Assembly (NCBI RefSeq): GCF_900113665.1
Contig: NZ_FOQD01000014.1
Span: forward strand, 62,001-126,000
Length of the DNA stretch: 64,000 bases
Direction of reading: 5' to 3'
Origin: Planctomicrobium piriforme
GTDB lineage: Bacteria > Planctomycetota > Planctomycetia > Planctomycetales > Planctomycetaceae
The notes beneath the pieces were generated by a model. It searched no databases. It was not told the origin of the DNA and saw only the letters and a program-made list of their open reading frames with translations. The translations under genes were made by a program, and so were the position numbers. Positions 49,259 through 57,583 of the stretch are shown piece by piece (the first letter of the stretch is position 1; each line of letters begins with the position of its first letter).

Positions 49259-50465
49259 AACCTTTCCACCCATCTCGCGCGTCGCGGTTGTCGGCGGCGC
49301 CGGGCATGTGGGGCTGCCGCTCGCATTACTGATCGCCCAGCAGGGATTTGACGTCACCATCGTCGACATCAACGAAGAGACGCTCGCACTGATTCGCTCC
49401 GGAAAAATGCCGTTCCACGAACGGGATGCCGACGAACTCCTGCCGCAGGTGCTGGCCACCGGACGCCTGCATCTTACCAGCCAGAATGAAGCCCTCCGCG
49501 ACCAGGATCTGGTCATCGTCACGATCGGCACCCCCGTCGACGAATACCTCGATCCCGACGTGCGGACATTCGACCGTGTCATTCATACCACGCTGAGTCA
49601 CATGCGTGACGGCCAACTGCTGATGATCCGCAGCACCGTCTTTCCCGGCGTCACCGACCGGCTCGGACGGCAGGTGTCCGACCACAGTCTGAAAGTCGAC
49701 GTTGCCTATTGCCCGGAACGCATCGCGCAGGGGTTCGCCCTGCAGGAACTGGTCAAGCTGCCGCAGATCGTCTCTGGAACGACGCCCCGCGCGGCACATC
49801 GTGCCGCCGAGTTCTTCGAGCGACTGCGAGCCGAGATCATCGAACTCCCGCCGATTGAAGCCGAGCTGGCAAAACTCTTTTCCAACTCGTACCGATACAT
49901 CAACTTCGCCATCGCCAATCAGTTCTACATGCTGGCCGAACGCTATGGCGCGGACTTCGAACGGGTGCGAGACGCCGTGACTCGCAAATACCCCCGCATG
50001 CAGGGGTTCAGCGGGGCCGGATTTGCCGCCGGCCCTTGTCTGCTGAAAGACACCATGCAGCTCGCCGCGTTCAATCACAACGTGCTGACCCTCGGTCAGA
50101 ACGCCATGATGATCAACGAAGGGCTCCCCCGCTTCCTGGTCGATCAGCTCAAGACCAAGCACGATCTGGTGCCGTTGACCGTCGGCGTTTTGGGAATGGC
50201 CTTCAAGGCGAACTGCGACGACCCCCGTAGCTCGCTCTCCTACAAGCTCCGCAAGGTGCTGACGATGGAGTGCCGCAAGGTGCTCTGCACCGACCCGTAC
50301 ATTCAGAACCCCGAGTTCGTCAGCCTCGAAGAGTGTCTGGCGCAGTCCGACATTCTGATCGTCGGCGCCTGCCATGACGAATACCGAAACATCCAGACCA
50401 ACAAGCCGATCGTCGACGTCTTCGGCTTTCTTCCCAAAGCCGCCAGCCGAGGATCAGCGACATGA
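49248..50465 (+). CDS. Nucleotide-sugar dehydrogenase (UDP-glucose/GDP-mannose family)
   Basis: A 405-residue NAD-dependent enzyme that oxidises the C6 of a UDP-sugar in two steps to a uronic acid. The Rossmann motif is VAVVGGAGHVGLPLALL; IGTPVDEYLDPD and AYCPERIAQGFAL are family segments, and the catalytic Cys is in GFAAGPCLLKDTMQL. It resembles the WecC/UDP-N-acetylmannosamine or hexose branch. ATG 49248 lies inside the end of the preceding gene, and its TGA overlaps the ATG of the epimerase (ATGA). It supplies an acidic sugar for a surface glycan; the exact sugar cannot be told. Confidence 0.9.
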   Translation: MSNETFPPISRVAVVGGAGHVGLPLALLIAQQGFDVTIVDINEETLALIRSGKMPFHERDADELLPQVLATGRLHLTSQNEALRDQDLVIVTIGTPVDEYLDPDVRTFDRVIHTTLSHMRDGQLLMIRSTVFPGVTDRLGRQVSDHSLKVDVAYCPERIAQGFALQELVKLPQIVSGTTPRAAHRAAEFFERLRAEIIELPPIEAELAKLFSNSYRYINFAIANQFYMLAERYGADFERVRDAVTRKYPRMQGFSGAGFAAGPCLLKDTMQLAAFNHNVLTLGQNAMMINEGLPRFLVDQLKTKHDLVPLTVGVLGMAFKANCDDPRSSLSYKLRKVLTMECRKVLCTDPYIQNPEFVSLEECLAQSDILIVGACHDEYRNIQTNKPIVDVFGFLPKAASRGSAT

Positions 50466-51487
50466 AGCGAATTTTCATCACCGGCTCAGCCGGCTTTATC
50501 GGCAGCTACCTGGTCAAGGAATTCCTCGACGCCGGCTGGGAAGTGGTCGGCCTCGACAACTTTTCGAAGTACGGCGAGCTGACTCCCGCACATGCAGGTC
50601 ATCCGCGTTACAAATTTCATCGTGGTGACGCCAAAGACGCGGCGCTCCTCGATTCCCTGCTCGAAGGCTGCCACCACTTCATCGCCGGCGCGGCGATGAT
50701 CGGCGGGATTGCCTACTTTCACCGCCTCGCCTTCGACCTTTTGGCGGAAAACGAGCGACTGACCGCCTCGGCCTTCGAAGCGGCGATTCGGGCACACAAA
50801 CGTGGCACACTGGAGAAGATCACCGTCCTCTCGTCGTCGATGGTCTTCGAAAACGCGACCGAGTTTCCGACGCCTGAAACCGCCGTCAAAATCTCGCCCC
50901 CTCCCAGCTCCACCTACGGCTTTCAGAAGCTCGCCTGCGAATACTTCGCCTACGGCGCACTGACGCAGTACGGGTTGCCCTACACGATTATCCGCCCCTT
51001 CAACTGCGTCGGCATCGGCGAACGTCGAGCGACTGCCGATGAAGAAGTGATGTCCGGCGACGTAAAGCTCGCCCTCAGTCATGTGGTGCCAGATCTCGCC
51101 CAGAAAGTCCTCAAAGGGCAAGATCCGCTCCACATCCTCGGCGACGGACAACAGGTGCGGCACTATACCTATGGCGGCGATCTCGCCCGGGGAATTCGAG
51201 TCTGCGTCGAACATCCCGCCGCGCTCAACGAAGATTTCAACATCTCAACCGCGGTCGCCACCACGGTGCTCGAACTGGCCGAGGCCATCTGGAAGCAAGT
51301 GCATGGCCCCGATGTGCCGCTCCGCTTCGTGAGCGATCCCCCGTTCCCGCACGACGTCCAGCACCGCAGCCCGAATGTCGATAAAGCGAAGAAGATGCTC
51401 GGCTTCGAAGCGACGACGCCGCTCGATGTCATCCTCGACGAAGTCATCCCCTGGATCCGCACGCAAATCGATCAGGGGACGATTTAA
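50462..51487 (+). CDS. NAD-dependent epimerase/dehydratase (extended SDR)
   Basis: A 341-residue extended short-chain dehydrogenase acting on nucleotide sugars. The glycine motif is FITGSAGFIGSYLV, the Ser of the triad lies in VLSSSMVFE, and the YxxxK pair is in STYGFQKLACEYFA. The ARPFNCVGIGE-type loop (here IIRPFNCVGIGE) is normal. It overlaps the dehydrogenase by four bases and so probably uses its product or substrate. It is the last gene of the sulfatase operon; an inverted GGTTGAA array follows. Confidence 0.9.
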   Translation: MKRIFITGSAGFIGSYLVKEFLDAGWEVVGLDNFSKYGELTPAHAGHPRYKFHRGDAKDAALLDSLLEGCHHFIAGAAMIGGIAYFHRLAFDLLAENERLTASAFEAAIRAHKRGTLEKITVLSSSMVFENATEFPTPETAVKISPPPSSTYGFQKLACEYFAYGALTQYGLPYTIIRPFNCVGIGERRATADEEVMSGDVKLALSHVVPDLAQKVLKGQDPLHILGDGQQVRHYTYGGDLARGIRVCVEHPAALNEDFNISTAVATTVLELAEAIWKQVHGPDVPLRFVSDPPFPHDVQHRSPNVDKAKKMLGFEATTPLDVILDEVIPWIRTQIDQGTI

Positions 51488-51492
51488 GAAAT

Positions 51493-51577
51493 GGTTGAAG
51501 GTTGAGGGGTTTAAGGTTTAAGAAAAACCCAGTGTCCCCTTTTTCAACCTTCAACGTTAAACCTTCAACCTTCTCCC
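51493..51577. repeat. Heptamer-phased inverted array, GGTTGAA/TTCAACC type
   Basis: Left arm: GGTTGAA, GGTTGAG, GGGTTTAA (one eight-base step), GGTTTAA (51493-51521). Right arm: TTCAACC, TTCAACG, TTAAACC, TTCAACC, TTCTCCC (51543-51577), its reverse complement. It ends three bases before the GTG start of the next gene. Confidence 0.88.
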
Positions 51578-51580
51578 CTT

Positions 51581-52336
51581 GTGCCCTCAATCTCCCCACT
51601 CACGCTCATCGTGCCGGTCTTCAACGAGCACGAGAACTTCCCTCGCCTGGTGGAACAGGTTGAGCAGACCCTGCACATCCCCTATCGAATGCTGGTTGTC
51701 TACGATTTCGACGAAGACTCCACTGTCCCCGTCGCGCGCGAGCTGGCCGTCACCCGACCCTGGCTGATGCTCGTACGAAATGATCTCGGTCGGGGGCCGG
51801 CCAACGCCATCCGCGCCGGATTTCAAGCCGCCCAGAGTGGGCCGGCTCTTGTTGTCATGGCCGATCTTTCGGATGACCTCGCCAAAATCCCGCAGATGCT
51901 CACGCTGTATGAGGCTGGCTATCAAGTCGTCTGCGCCTCGCGGTACATGCTGGGAGGAAAACAGATCGGCGGGCCGCTGCTCAAACGCATCATGAGCCAG
52001 ACCGCCGGCGTCTCTCTGTACTGGCTGGCAGGCTTCCCCACCCACGACGCCACCAACAACTTTCGACTCTACGACGCCGCGCTGGTGAACGAGATGGGGA
52101 TTGAAAGCGCTAAAGGCTTTGAAATCGCCCTTGAACTGACGGCGAAAGCCTATGCCCAAGGGGAACCGGTCGCCGAGATCCCTGCCATGTGGCGAGACCG
52201 CACGGCAGGCACTTCGAATTTCCAGATCCGCAAATGGCTGCCGTTCTACTTGAAGTGGTATCGTTATGCGTTCTCGGCCAGCCTGAAGCGGCGGCTGGGA
52301 ATCGTGCGAGCCAAACCTCTGACGCCGCGCCAGTGA
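51581..52336 (+). CDS. Family 2 glycosyltransferase
   Basis: A 251-residue GT-A-fold transferase. It has LIVPVFNEHENF at the N-terminus, the nucleotide-binding segment in YDFDEDST, the RNDLGRGPANAIRAG donor region, and VVMADLSDD in place of a DxD motif. It resembles dolichol-/polyprenyl-phosphate mannosyl or glucosyl synthases, which would load the polyprenyl donor used by the ArnT-like membrane transferases nearby (inference). Start GTG 51581 follows a repeat array without a ribosome-binding site. No membrane segment is visible. Confidence 0.88.
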   Translation: MPSISPLTLIVPVFNEHENFPRLVEQVEQTLHIPYRMLVVYDFDEDSTVPVARELAVTRPWLMLVRNDLGRGPANAIRAGFQAAQSGPALVVMADLSDDLAKIPQMLTLYEAGYQVVCASRYMLGGKQIGGPLLKRIMSQTAGVSLYWLAGFPTHDATNNFRLYDAALVNEMGIESAKGFEIALELTAKAYAQGEPVAEIPAMWRDRTAGTSNFQIRKWLPFYLKWYRYAFSASLKRRLGIVRAKPLTPRQ

Positions 52337-52367
52337 CAGTCGGTTCAAATGTGACGACTTCACTCAA

Positions 52368-52451
52368 GGGATCAGGGGATAGGGAATAGGGGAAAAGATC
52401 GGGTTTTGAGACAGTCCCCTGTCCCCTCCCCCTATCCCCTTGCCTCTATCC
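52368..52451. repeat. Heptamer-phased inverted array, GGGGATA/TGTCCCC type
   Basis: Left arm: GGGATCA, GGGGATA, GGGAATA, GGGGAAA (52368-52395). Right arm: AGTCCCC, TGTCCCC, TCCCCCT, ATCCCCT, TGCCTCT (52413-52447). The unit is shared with 40184-40261 and 38930-38971. Confidence 0.88.
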
Positions 52452-52498
52452 AGCTTTCAACTTTCTGACGAATTCCTGCTTCCACGAGAAACGGTGGG

Positions 52499-52504
52499 TA
52501 TAAT
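52499..52504 (+). promoter_or_regulatory. Candidate -10 element of the small secreted protein
   Basis: A consensus TATAAT lies 52 bases before ATG 52556. The -35 region is weak (TTCCTG 20 bases upstream, or CTGCTT at 17). A small stem, GTGTGA with TCACAC (52508-52528), follows in the presumed leader. Confidence 0.5.
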
Positions 52505-52555
52505 CCAGTGTGACGGGTTTGATCACACGTCGGGCGCTCAGTTGGAGGAAAAAAG

Positions 52556-52777
52556 ATGTTTCGTCGTTTCACATTGATGGCTCTCGCCGTTGCCGCGCTG
52601 GCCGTGACCGGCGCATCGAGTGCGCAGGCAATGCAGATCAGCAGGAACAACCCTTATCGCAGCTTCAGCATCAGCGGAATCAATTACGCTTCGGTGCAAT
52701 GGGAAAAACAGCACCGCAAATCGGGCGGCACCCAGTATCGCAAAGCTCCCAGCAACCGCCTCTTCTATCGCCGGTGA
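52556..52777 (+). CDS. Small secreted protein of unknown function
   Basis: A 73-residue precursor with a clear signal peptide (RRFTLMALAVAALAVTGASS, cleavage near SAQA-MQ), leaving about 45 basic residues with several Arg and Lys (WEKQHRKSGGTQYRKAPSN). A good ribosome-binding site (GGAGG) precedes ATG 52556, and a TATAAT lies upstream. No domain recognised. Possibly a small envelope or matrix protein. Confidence 0.78.
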   Translation: MFRRFTLMALAVAALAVTGASSAQAMQISRNNPYRSFSISGINYASVQWEKQHRKSGGTQYRKAPSNRLFYRR

Positions 52778-52808
52778 TCGAGGCTGATCCGTTGCATTCC
52801 TGATGCCT

Positions 52809-52840
52809 CTCCATTCACACTGTGAAAAACAGTGTGGGAG
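52809..52840 (+). promoter_or_regulatory. Hairpin covering the ribosome-binding site of the SDR gene
   Basis: CACACTGT (52816-52823) pairs with ACAGTGTG (52829-52836) around GAAAA, and CTCC (52809-52812) can pair with GGAG (52837-52840), which is part of the ribosome-binding site GGGAGGGG of ATG 52846. The stem would hide that site; it may also act as a terminator for the upstream gene, though no T run follows. Confidence 0.55.
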
Positions 52841-52845
52841 GGGCG

Positions 52846-53652
52846 ATGGAACTGTACTTGAAAGATCATGTCGTCGTGGTCTGCGGCGGCGCGTCGGGGA
52901 TCGGTCTCGCGACTGTGTCCGAATTTTGTGCCGAAGGAGCCAAGGTCGTCATTGTCGACCGCCACCCCGAAACTCTTTCAATCGCGGCGAAGTTGTCAGA
53001 CCAGTTTCCCGGCCAGGTTCACGGGATCATTGCCGATCTGACCGACGAGGCCCAGGCAGTCGAAGCCTGTCGGCAGGTCGCCGCACAATTGGGCCGCTGC
53101 GATCACGTGATCTTTGCCGTCGGCATCGGCTCAGGCAAATTTGGGTTTCCGTTCTGGGAACTGACGCCTGCCGACTGGCCGCGAGTGATTGAAGTCAACC
53201 TGTTGACGGCAGTGCATGTCGCCCATGCGTTCCGCCAGCCGCTGCTCGACTCGCAGGGAACGTTGTTAATGCTGTCCTCCGTCGCAGGTCAGATTGGTTC
53301 GCAGACCGACCCGCCGTATAGCGCCTCCAAGGCCGCACTCATCAACTTCATGCAGTGTGCGGCGAAAGACTTTGCTCCCTACGGAGTGCGAGTCAACGCC
53401 CTCAATCCCGGCATGGTGCAGACGCCGCTGAATCGCTCCGTCTACGAAGCCTGGGCCGCCCGTCAGCCGGAGGGTGAAAAGCTGACTTACGAAATCTGGG
53501 CCGGCCGCAAGATCGAACAGATCGTCCCCCTCCGCCGCTGGCAGACCCCCGAAGACATCGCCGCCATGGCCGTCTTCCTCTCCTCACCCAAAGCCCGCAA
53601 CGTCACTGGCCAGACGATCAACGTCGACGGCGGGTTCGTGATGCACTGGTGA
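52846..53652 (+). CDS. Short-chain dehydrogenase/reductase
   Basis: A 268-residue classical SDR. The cofactor motif is VVVCGGASGIGLATV, the catalytic Ser lies in LLMLSSVAGQ, the YxxxK pair in PPYSASKAAL, and the C-terminal VTGQTINVDGGFVMHW is typical. It reduces or oxidises an alcohol/ketone; the substrate is unknown. I chose ATG 52846, with GGGAGGGG six to ten bases upstream, over 52822. It lies 13 bases before a TPR protein gene, so the two are probably cotranscribed. Confidence 0.92.
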   Translation: MELYLKDHVVVVCGGASGIGLATVSEFCAEGAKVVIVDRHPETLSIAAKLSDQFPGQVHGIIADLTDEAQAVEACRQVAAQLGRCDHVIFAVGIGSGKFGFPFWELTPADWPRVIEVNLLTAVHVAHAFRQPLLDSQGTLLMLSSVAGQIGSQTDPPYSASKAALINFMQCAAKDFAPYGVRVNALNPGMVQTPLNRSVYEAWAARQPEGEKLTYEIWAGRKIEQIVPLRRWQTPEDIAAMAVFLSSPKARNVTGQTINVDGGFVMHW

Positions 53653-53665
53653 AAGGGGGAAGTCG

Positions 53666-54667
53666 ATGGCAAGTCGGATATGGAAGACAATCGTTGATGC
53701 AATATTGTACATGTACGAACTCTGCAGGCTTGGAGGACCAAGCGCCGCCATGATGGTTCGGCGAGGAAATCGGCATTTTGAGCGGAACGACGATGAACGT
53801 GCTCTCTGGTGGTACACAAAAGCGATTCGATGGTCACCGAGAAACTGGTACGCATTCGCCAACCGCGGCGTGGTACGGTTCCGCACTGGGAAGATCGAAG
53901 ACGCACGATCTGATTTTCTTCAAGCTCAGGCGATTCATCCGTCTCGATTAGATATTCACTGGAATCTCGGCGTACTCTCATTGCAAGCAGGAGAGACTGA
54001 ACGAGCCATCTCGGAATGGACGCACGCGGTTGAAGGCGGTGTTCGCCACGCAGACATCTTCTTTAATCGCGGTTATGCACGATTTCAGCTCAAGCAATTC
54101 ACCCTTGCACTTGAAGACCTGAACGAGGCGGTTCGACTCTCGCCAGAAAATGCTGAAAACTTGTACTGGCGTGGACTCACCCGCAGCGAATTGGGCGATC
54201 AGGTCGGAGCAGGGACAGATTTAAGTCAGGCGGTCGAACTCGATCCAAAACATGGTGAAACCCCGGAGGTGAAAGCATTCCTCGCGAGCCACCGTGGTGA
54301 TCACAAACTCGCACTCGAACTCTACGAGGAACGGATTCTCAGCGATTCATCTAATCCGTATTGGTTCAATGGTGCTGCCTGGATTCTTGCCACAGGCCCC
54401 GATGACCTTCGAAACGGAGTTCGAGCAGTCGAACTCGCCCAAAAAGCCTGTGAACTCTCGAAGTTGAATGACGGCAACTATGTAGGCACTCTCGCAGCCG
54501 CCTATGCCGAAACCGGGAACTTCGACGAAGCAATCAAATGGCAGGAGCAAGCTGCGTCACTCTACACATCTGAAGAGCTAGCCGAGTGGGGTTTCCTGAT
54601 CGATCTCTATCGTGCAGGACGGCCCTACCGTCAGCCGTCGAACTCAGACCAGCCGGCGACCCCCTGA
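53666..54667 (+). CDS. TPR-repeat protein
   Basis: A 333-residue protein with an N-terminal hydrophobic-leaning segment and then about six tetratricopeptide repeats between residues 35 and 240 (for example WYAFANRGVVRFRTGKIEDA and FFNRGYARFQLKQFTLALED). GGGGGAAG precedes ATG 53666. TPR domains mediate protein-protein contacts; the partner is unknown. Close downstream of the SDR gene. The 3' end meets a heptamer array and a convergent gene. Confidence 0.85.
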   Translation: MASRIWKTIVDAILYMYELCRLGGPSAAMMVRRGNRHFERNDDERALWWYTKAIRWSPRNWYAFANRGVVRFRTGKIEDARSDFLQAQAIHPSRLDIHWNLGVLSLQAGETERAISEWTHAVEGGVRHADIFFNRGYARFQLKQFTLALEDLNEAVRLSPENAENLYWRGLTRSELGDQVGAGTDLSQAVELDPKHGETPEVKAFLASHRGDHKLALELYEERILSDSSNPYWFNGAAWILATGPDDLRNGVRAVELAQKACELSKLNDGNYVGTLAAAYAETGNFDEAIKWQEQAASLYTSEELAEWGFLIDLYRAGRPYRQPSNSDQPATP

Positions 54668-54694
54668 AGCAGTTCGTCCCCACTTCTTGCGTCT

Positions 54695-54729
54695 GGCTCT
54701 AGACTCTCGACACTGGACCCTCGACTCAC
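54695..54729. repeat. Heptamer array, GACCCTC type
   Basis: Five steps: GGCTCTA, GACTCTC, GACACTG, GACCCTC, GACTCAC (54695-54729). The unit matches the third run at 31595-31620. It overlaps the stop codon region of the minus-strand gene at 54726. Confidence 0.75.
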
Positions 54730-55166
54730 TCACACAGTGCCATCACTTCCTCAATCCGCGGATCGCCCAGCCACACCGCGTCGATCATCGAGAAGATCTC
54801 TTCCGCCAGCGGGGTTCCGATCACTTCGTCTCTGGTGAGAGCACGGCCGCAGATGCTGCGGTCGTCGGCTGGTCGGCCGGCGGCGTCGATCACCATAAAT
54901 TGTCCGCCATCGGAATCCGGGCGGTAACGCAGGGCGACCAGCTTCCTCAAATCCGAACAGACTCCGTCGCCCCATTGTCCGACCACGAAATCGACGTTCG
55001 GGTAATGGTCCGGCGACTTGTCGGTCCACTGGACGTAATACGCCGCCTTCATCCTGGAGTTCATCGACAGATCTCCCCAGATGGTCTTGGTGGTGTTCCC
55101 GCAGCATTCGCAAATACGTGACGACTGCCCCCACGGCGTGGCCACGAATTGTTCCTGGTCGATCAT
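54726..55166 (-). CDS. Conserved-looking hypothetical protein with a CxCC motif
   Basis: A 146-residue soluble protein. Near the N-terminus, GQSSRICECCGNTTKTIWGD has three cysteines that may bind a metal. The rest has two YVQWTD.SPDHYPNVDFVVGQWG and RALTRDEVIGTPL segments, with no signal peptide. I do not recognise the family. It lies between convergent TPR and divergent-free ilvD. Codon use looks normal. Confidence 0.7.
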   Translation of the reverse strand: MIDQEQFVATPWGQSSRICECCGNTTKTIWGDLSMNSRMKAAYYVQWTDKSPDHYPNVDFVVGQWGDGVCSDLRKLVALRYRPDSDGGQFMVIDAAGRPADDRSICGRALTRDEVIGTPLAEEIFSMIDAVWLGDPRIEEVMALCE

Positions 55167-55311
55167 CCGGTCACCCCTTCAACGCGTGCCACGGCTGTGT
55201 CAGCCGTGCGAGTTCAGTTTCGACGCTACCAGCCAACTCTCATTGAATTCAATTGGAGCGCCGCCAGACGTTCGGCACTGCTCACAGTGCAGTGGCACAC
55301 AGCTGTTCCCC

Positions 55312-56991
55312 TTACTCGTCCGTCACGCAGCCTTCGCTCGCGCTCTTCACGTTCTTGATGTACTTGTACAGCGTCCCTCGGGTCGCCGGATACGGCGGGG
55401 CGGTCCAGCCGGCGCGGCGTTTGGCGAGTTCGGCGGCCGGAACGTCGACATTGATCTCGTTGCTTTCGGCATCGATGATGATCTTGTCGCCGTTCTTCAG
55501 CAGGGCGATGGCCCCCCCTTCCTGAGCTTCCGGAGTGACGTGCCCGATGATGAACCCGTGCGAACCGCCTGAGAAACGTCCGTCGGTAATCAGAGCGACC
55601 TTATCTCCCAAGCCGGCTCCCATCAGCGCCGATGTCGGGGTGAGCATTTCCGGCATCCCCGGTCCCCCCTTGGGGCCTTCGTACCGAATGACGATCACTT
55701 CGCCCCCCTTGATCTCGCCGTCTTCGAGACCTTTGAGCATCGCTTCTTCGCGGTCATAGCACAGGGCCGGGCCAGAGAACACCAGTCCCTCCTTGCCGGT
55801 GATCTTCGCGACTGCACCGTCCGGCGCCACGTTCCCGCGCATGATGCGGATGTGCCCGGTCTTCTTGATCGGATGCTGCAGGTCGTGAACGACGGTCTGC
55901 CCTTTCGCGAGACCTTTCACGTTCGCCAGGTTCTCTTCCAGCGTCTTGCCGGTCACCGTCAGGCAGTTCCCCTTGATGAAGCCGGCTTCGAGCAGGTACT
56001 TCAGCACGGCGGGAGTTCCCCCCACGTCGTGCAGGTCTTCCATCACGAACTTGCCTGATGGCTTCAGGTCGGCGAGGAACGGGACGTGATCCGAGACCCG
56101 CTGGAAGTCGTCGATCGTCAACTTCACTTCGACGCTACGGGCCATGGCGAGGAGATGGAGCACCGCGTTCGTCGAGCCGCCCAGCGCCATCGTAATGACC
56201 ATGGCGTTTTCGAAAGCATCGCGAGTCATGATATCACGAGGCTTGATGTCCTTCTCGAGCAGGTGCTTGATCGCCGCGCCTGCCTGGAAGCATTCATCCA
56301 GCTTCCCCTGATCGACGGCAGGAATCGATGACGAATACGGAAGAGACATCCCCATCGCCTCGATCGCGCTGGCCATCGTGTTGGCTGTGTACATCCCGCC
56401 ACAGGCACCAGCGCCCGGACACGACTTCCGCACGATCTCCTGGCGTTCTTCGTCGGTAATCGCGCCTGCGAGATACTGCCCGTAAGATTGAAATGCCGAG
56501 ACGATGTCGAGCTTGTCCCCTTTTTTACTGCAGCCCGGCTTGATCGTTCCGCCATAGATCATGAAGCCGGGCCGGTTCAGACGGCCGAGAGCCATGATGC
56601 AGCCGGGCATGTTCTTGTCGCAGCCAGGGAGCGTGAGCAGGGCGTCGTACCACTGTGCGCCGCAGACGGTTTCGATCGAGTCAGCAATCAGGTCGCGCGA
56701 CTGGAGCGAGAAGCTCATGCCGTCGGTTCCCATCGAGATGCCGTCGCTGACGCCGATGGTGTTGAACCGCATGCCCACCAGTCCGGCCGCCTTGACCCCT
56801 TCTTTGACCTTCGCCGCGAGATCGAGCAGGTGCATGTTGCACGAATTGCCTTCGTACCAGCAACTGGCGATCCCCACCTGGGCCTTGTTCATGTCCGCTT
56901 CGGTCATGCCGGTGGCGTACAGCATCGCCTGAGAGGCCCCCTGCGAACGGGGCTGGGTAATACGGGCGGAAATCTTGTTGAGCTGGATCAT
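55312..56991 (-). CDS. ilvD: Dihydroxy-acid dehydratase
   Basis: A 559-residue Fe-S dehydratase converting dihydroxy acids to 2-oxo acids in valine, leucine and isoleucine synthesis. The cluster cysteines lie in IASCWYEGNSCN, LLTLPGCDKNMPGC and GAGACGGMYTANTM. Length is normal. ATG 56991 (MIQLNKISAR) is preferred to 57021; the ten extra residues lie in a hydrophobic-poor leader. No other ilv gene is in the window. A TTGAGTG array lies upstream. Confidence 0.97.
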   Translation of the reverse strand: MIQLNKISARITQPRSQGASQAMLYATGMTEADMNKAQVGIASCWYEGNSCNMHLLDLAAKVKEGVKAAGLVGMRFNTIGVSDGISMGTDGMSFSLQSRDLIADSIETVCGAQWYDALLTLPGCDKNMPGCIMALGRLNRPGFMIYGGTIKPGCSKKGDKLDIVSAFQSYGQYLAGAITDEERQEIVRKSCPGAGACGGMYTANTMASAIEAMGMSLPYSSSIPAVDQGKLDECFQAGAAIKHLLEKDIKPRDIMTRDAFENAMVITMALGGSTNAVLHLLAMARSVEVKLTIDDFQRVSDHVPFLADLKPSGKFVMEDLHDVGGTPAVLKYLLEAGFIKGNCLTVTGKTLEENLANVKGLAKGQTVVHDLQHPIKKTGHIRIMRGNVAPDGAVAKITGKEGLVFSGPALCYDREEAMLKGLEDGEIKGGEVIVIRYEGPKGGPGMPEMLTPTSALMGAGLGDKVALITDGRFSGGSHGFIIGHVTPEAQEGGAIALLKNGDKIIIDAESNEINVDVPAAELAKRRAGWTAPPYPATRGTLYKYIKNVKSASEGCVTDE

Positions 56992-57119
56992 GGGCCTGGC
57001 CGTCAGAATCGAAATGGTCAAAAACCGAGGGCCGGACAGACCGTCACACAGACAGGTTCACCCGGCCAAAACGAAAGTGTGAAGAGTCGGACCGGAAGAG
57101 TCCAGCAAGCAGGGGGGAG

Positions 57120-57147
57120 TTGAGTGTTGAGTGCTGAGAGTTGAGTG
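57120..57147. repeat. Heptamer array, TTGAGTG type
   Basis: TTGAGTG, TTGAGTG, CTGAGAG, TTGAGTG (57120-57147), upstream of ilvD. From 57127 the 21 bases are identical to 42445-42465. Only one arm is visible. Confidence 0.88.
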
Positions 57148-57193
57148 TGATTTCTGGCGGCATAGACATTTTTGTCTGTGCGAGCGTCAGCAA

Positions 57194-57583
57194 TCATTTT
57201 TCCGGCTCGTCGACCACAATCGTCCCCCATAAGTGGTCGTCCAATTTGATTTTCAGTTGCGAGCTGTCTTCGCTCCATTCGAAGATTTCCGATGCGCCGC
57301 GAACTTGTTGTCGAGGTTTTCCTCCGACAGGCTGTATCGAAAAGCGGCTGAAAACCTGGCCTGTCTTTAAATATCGAATGTCAAAATCATAGGGGCCTTT
57401 ACCATTCAGGTTCCTCATAACTGAGGCAATGAATTTCCCGTCGGGAGACTCCTGGAATCGACCTCCTCGAGCGTCTACGGCCAGGAAATACCAGCCAAGC
57501 CAAAAGAGCGCCAGCAGTCCAATCACGAACCGAGGGCGAATGGTCCACTTGGAAACCGGGCTCTCTGTCATGGACATCCTCAC
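57194..57583 (-). CDS. Small membrane-anchored protein of unknown function
   Basis: A protein of about 125-129 residues with one transmembrane segment (FVIGLLALFWLGWYFLAVDA, about residues 19-38) and an extracytoplasmic beta-rich part containing SPDGKFIASVMRNLNG and WGTIVVDEPEK. Start may be GTG 57583 (overlapping the kinase stop as GTGA), ATG 57577 or ATG 57571. It is coupled to the histidine kinase and may serve as its accessory sensor (inference). Confidence 0.7.
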   Translation of the reverse strand: MRMSMTESPVSKWTIRPRFVIGLLALFWLGWYFLAVDARGGRFQESPDGKFIASVMRNLNGKGPYDFDIRYLKTGQVFSRFSIQPVGGKPRQQVRGASEIFEWSEDSSQLKIKLDDHLWGTIVVDEPEK

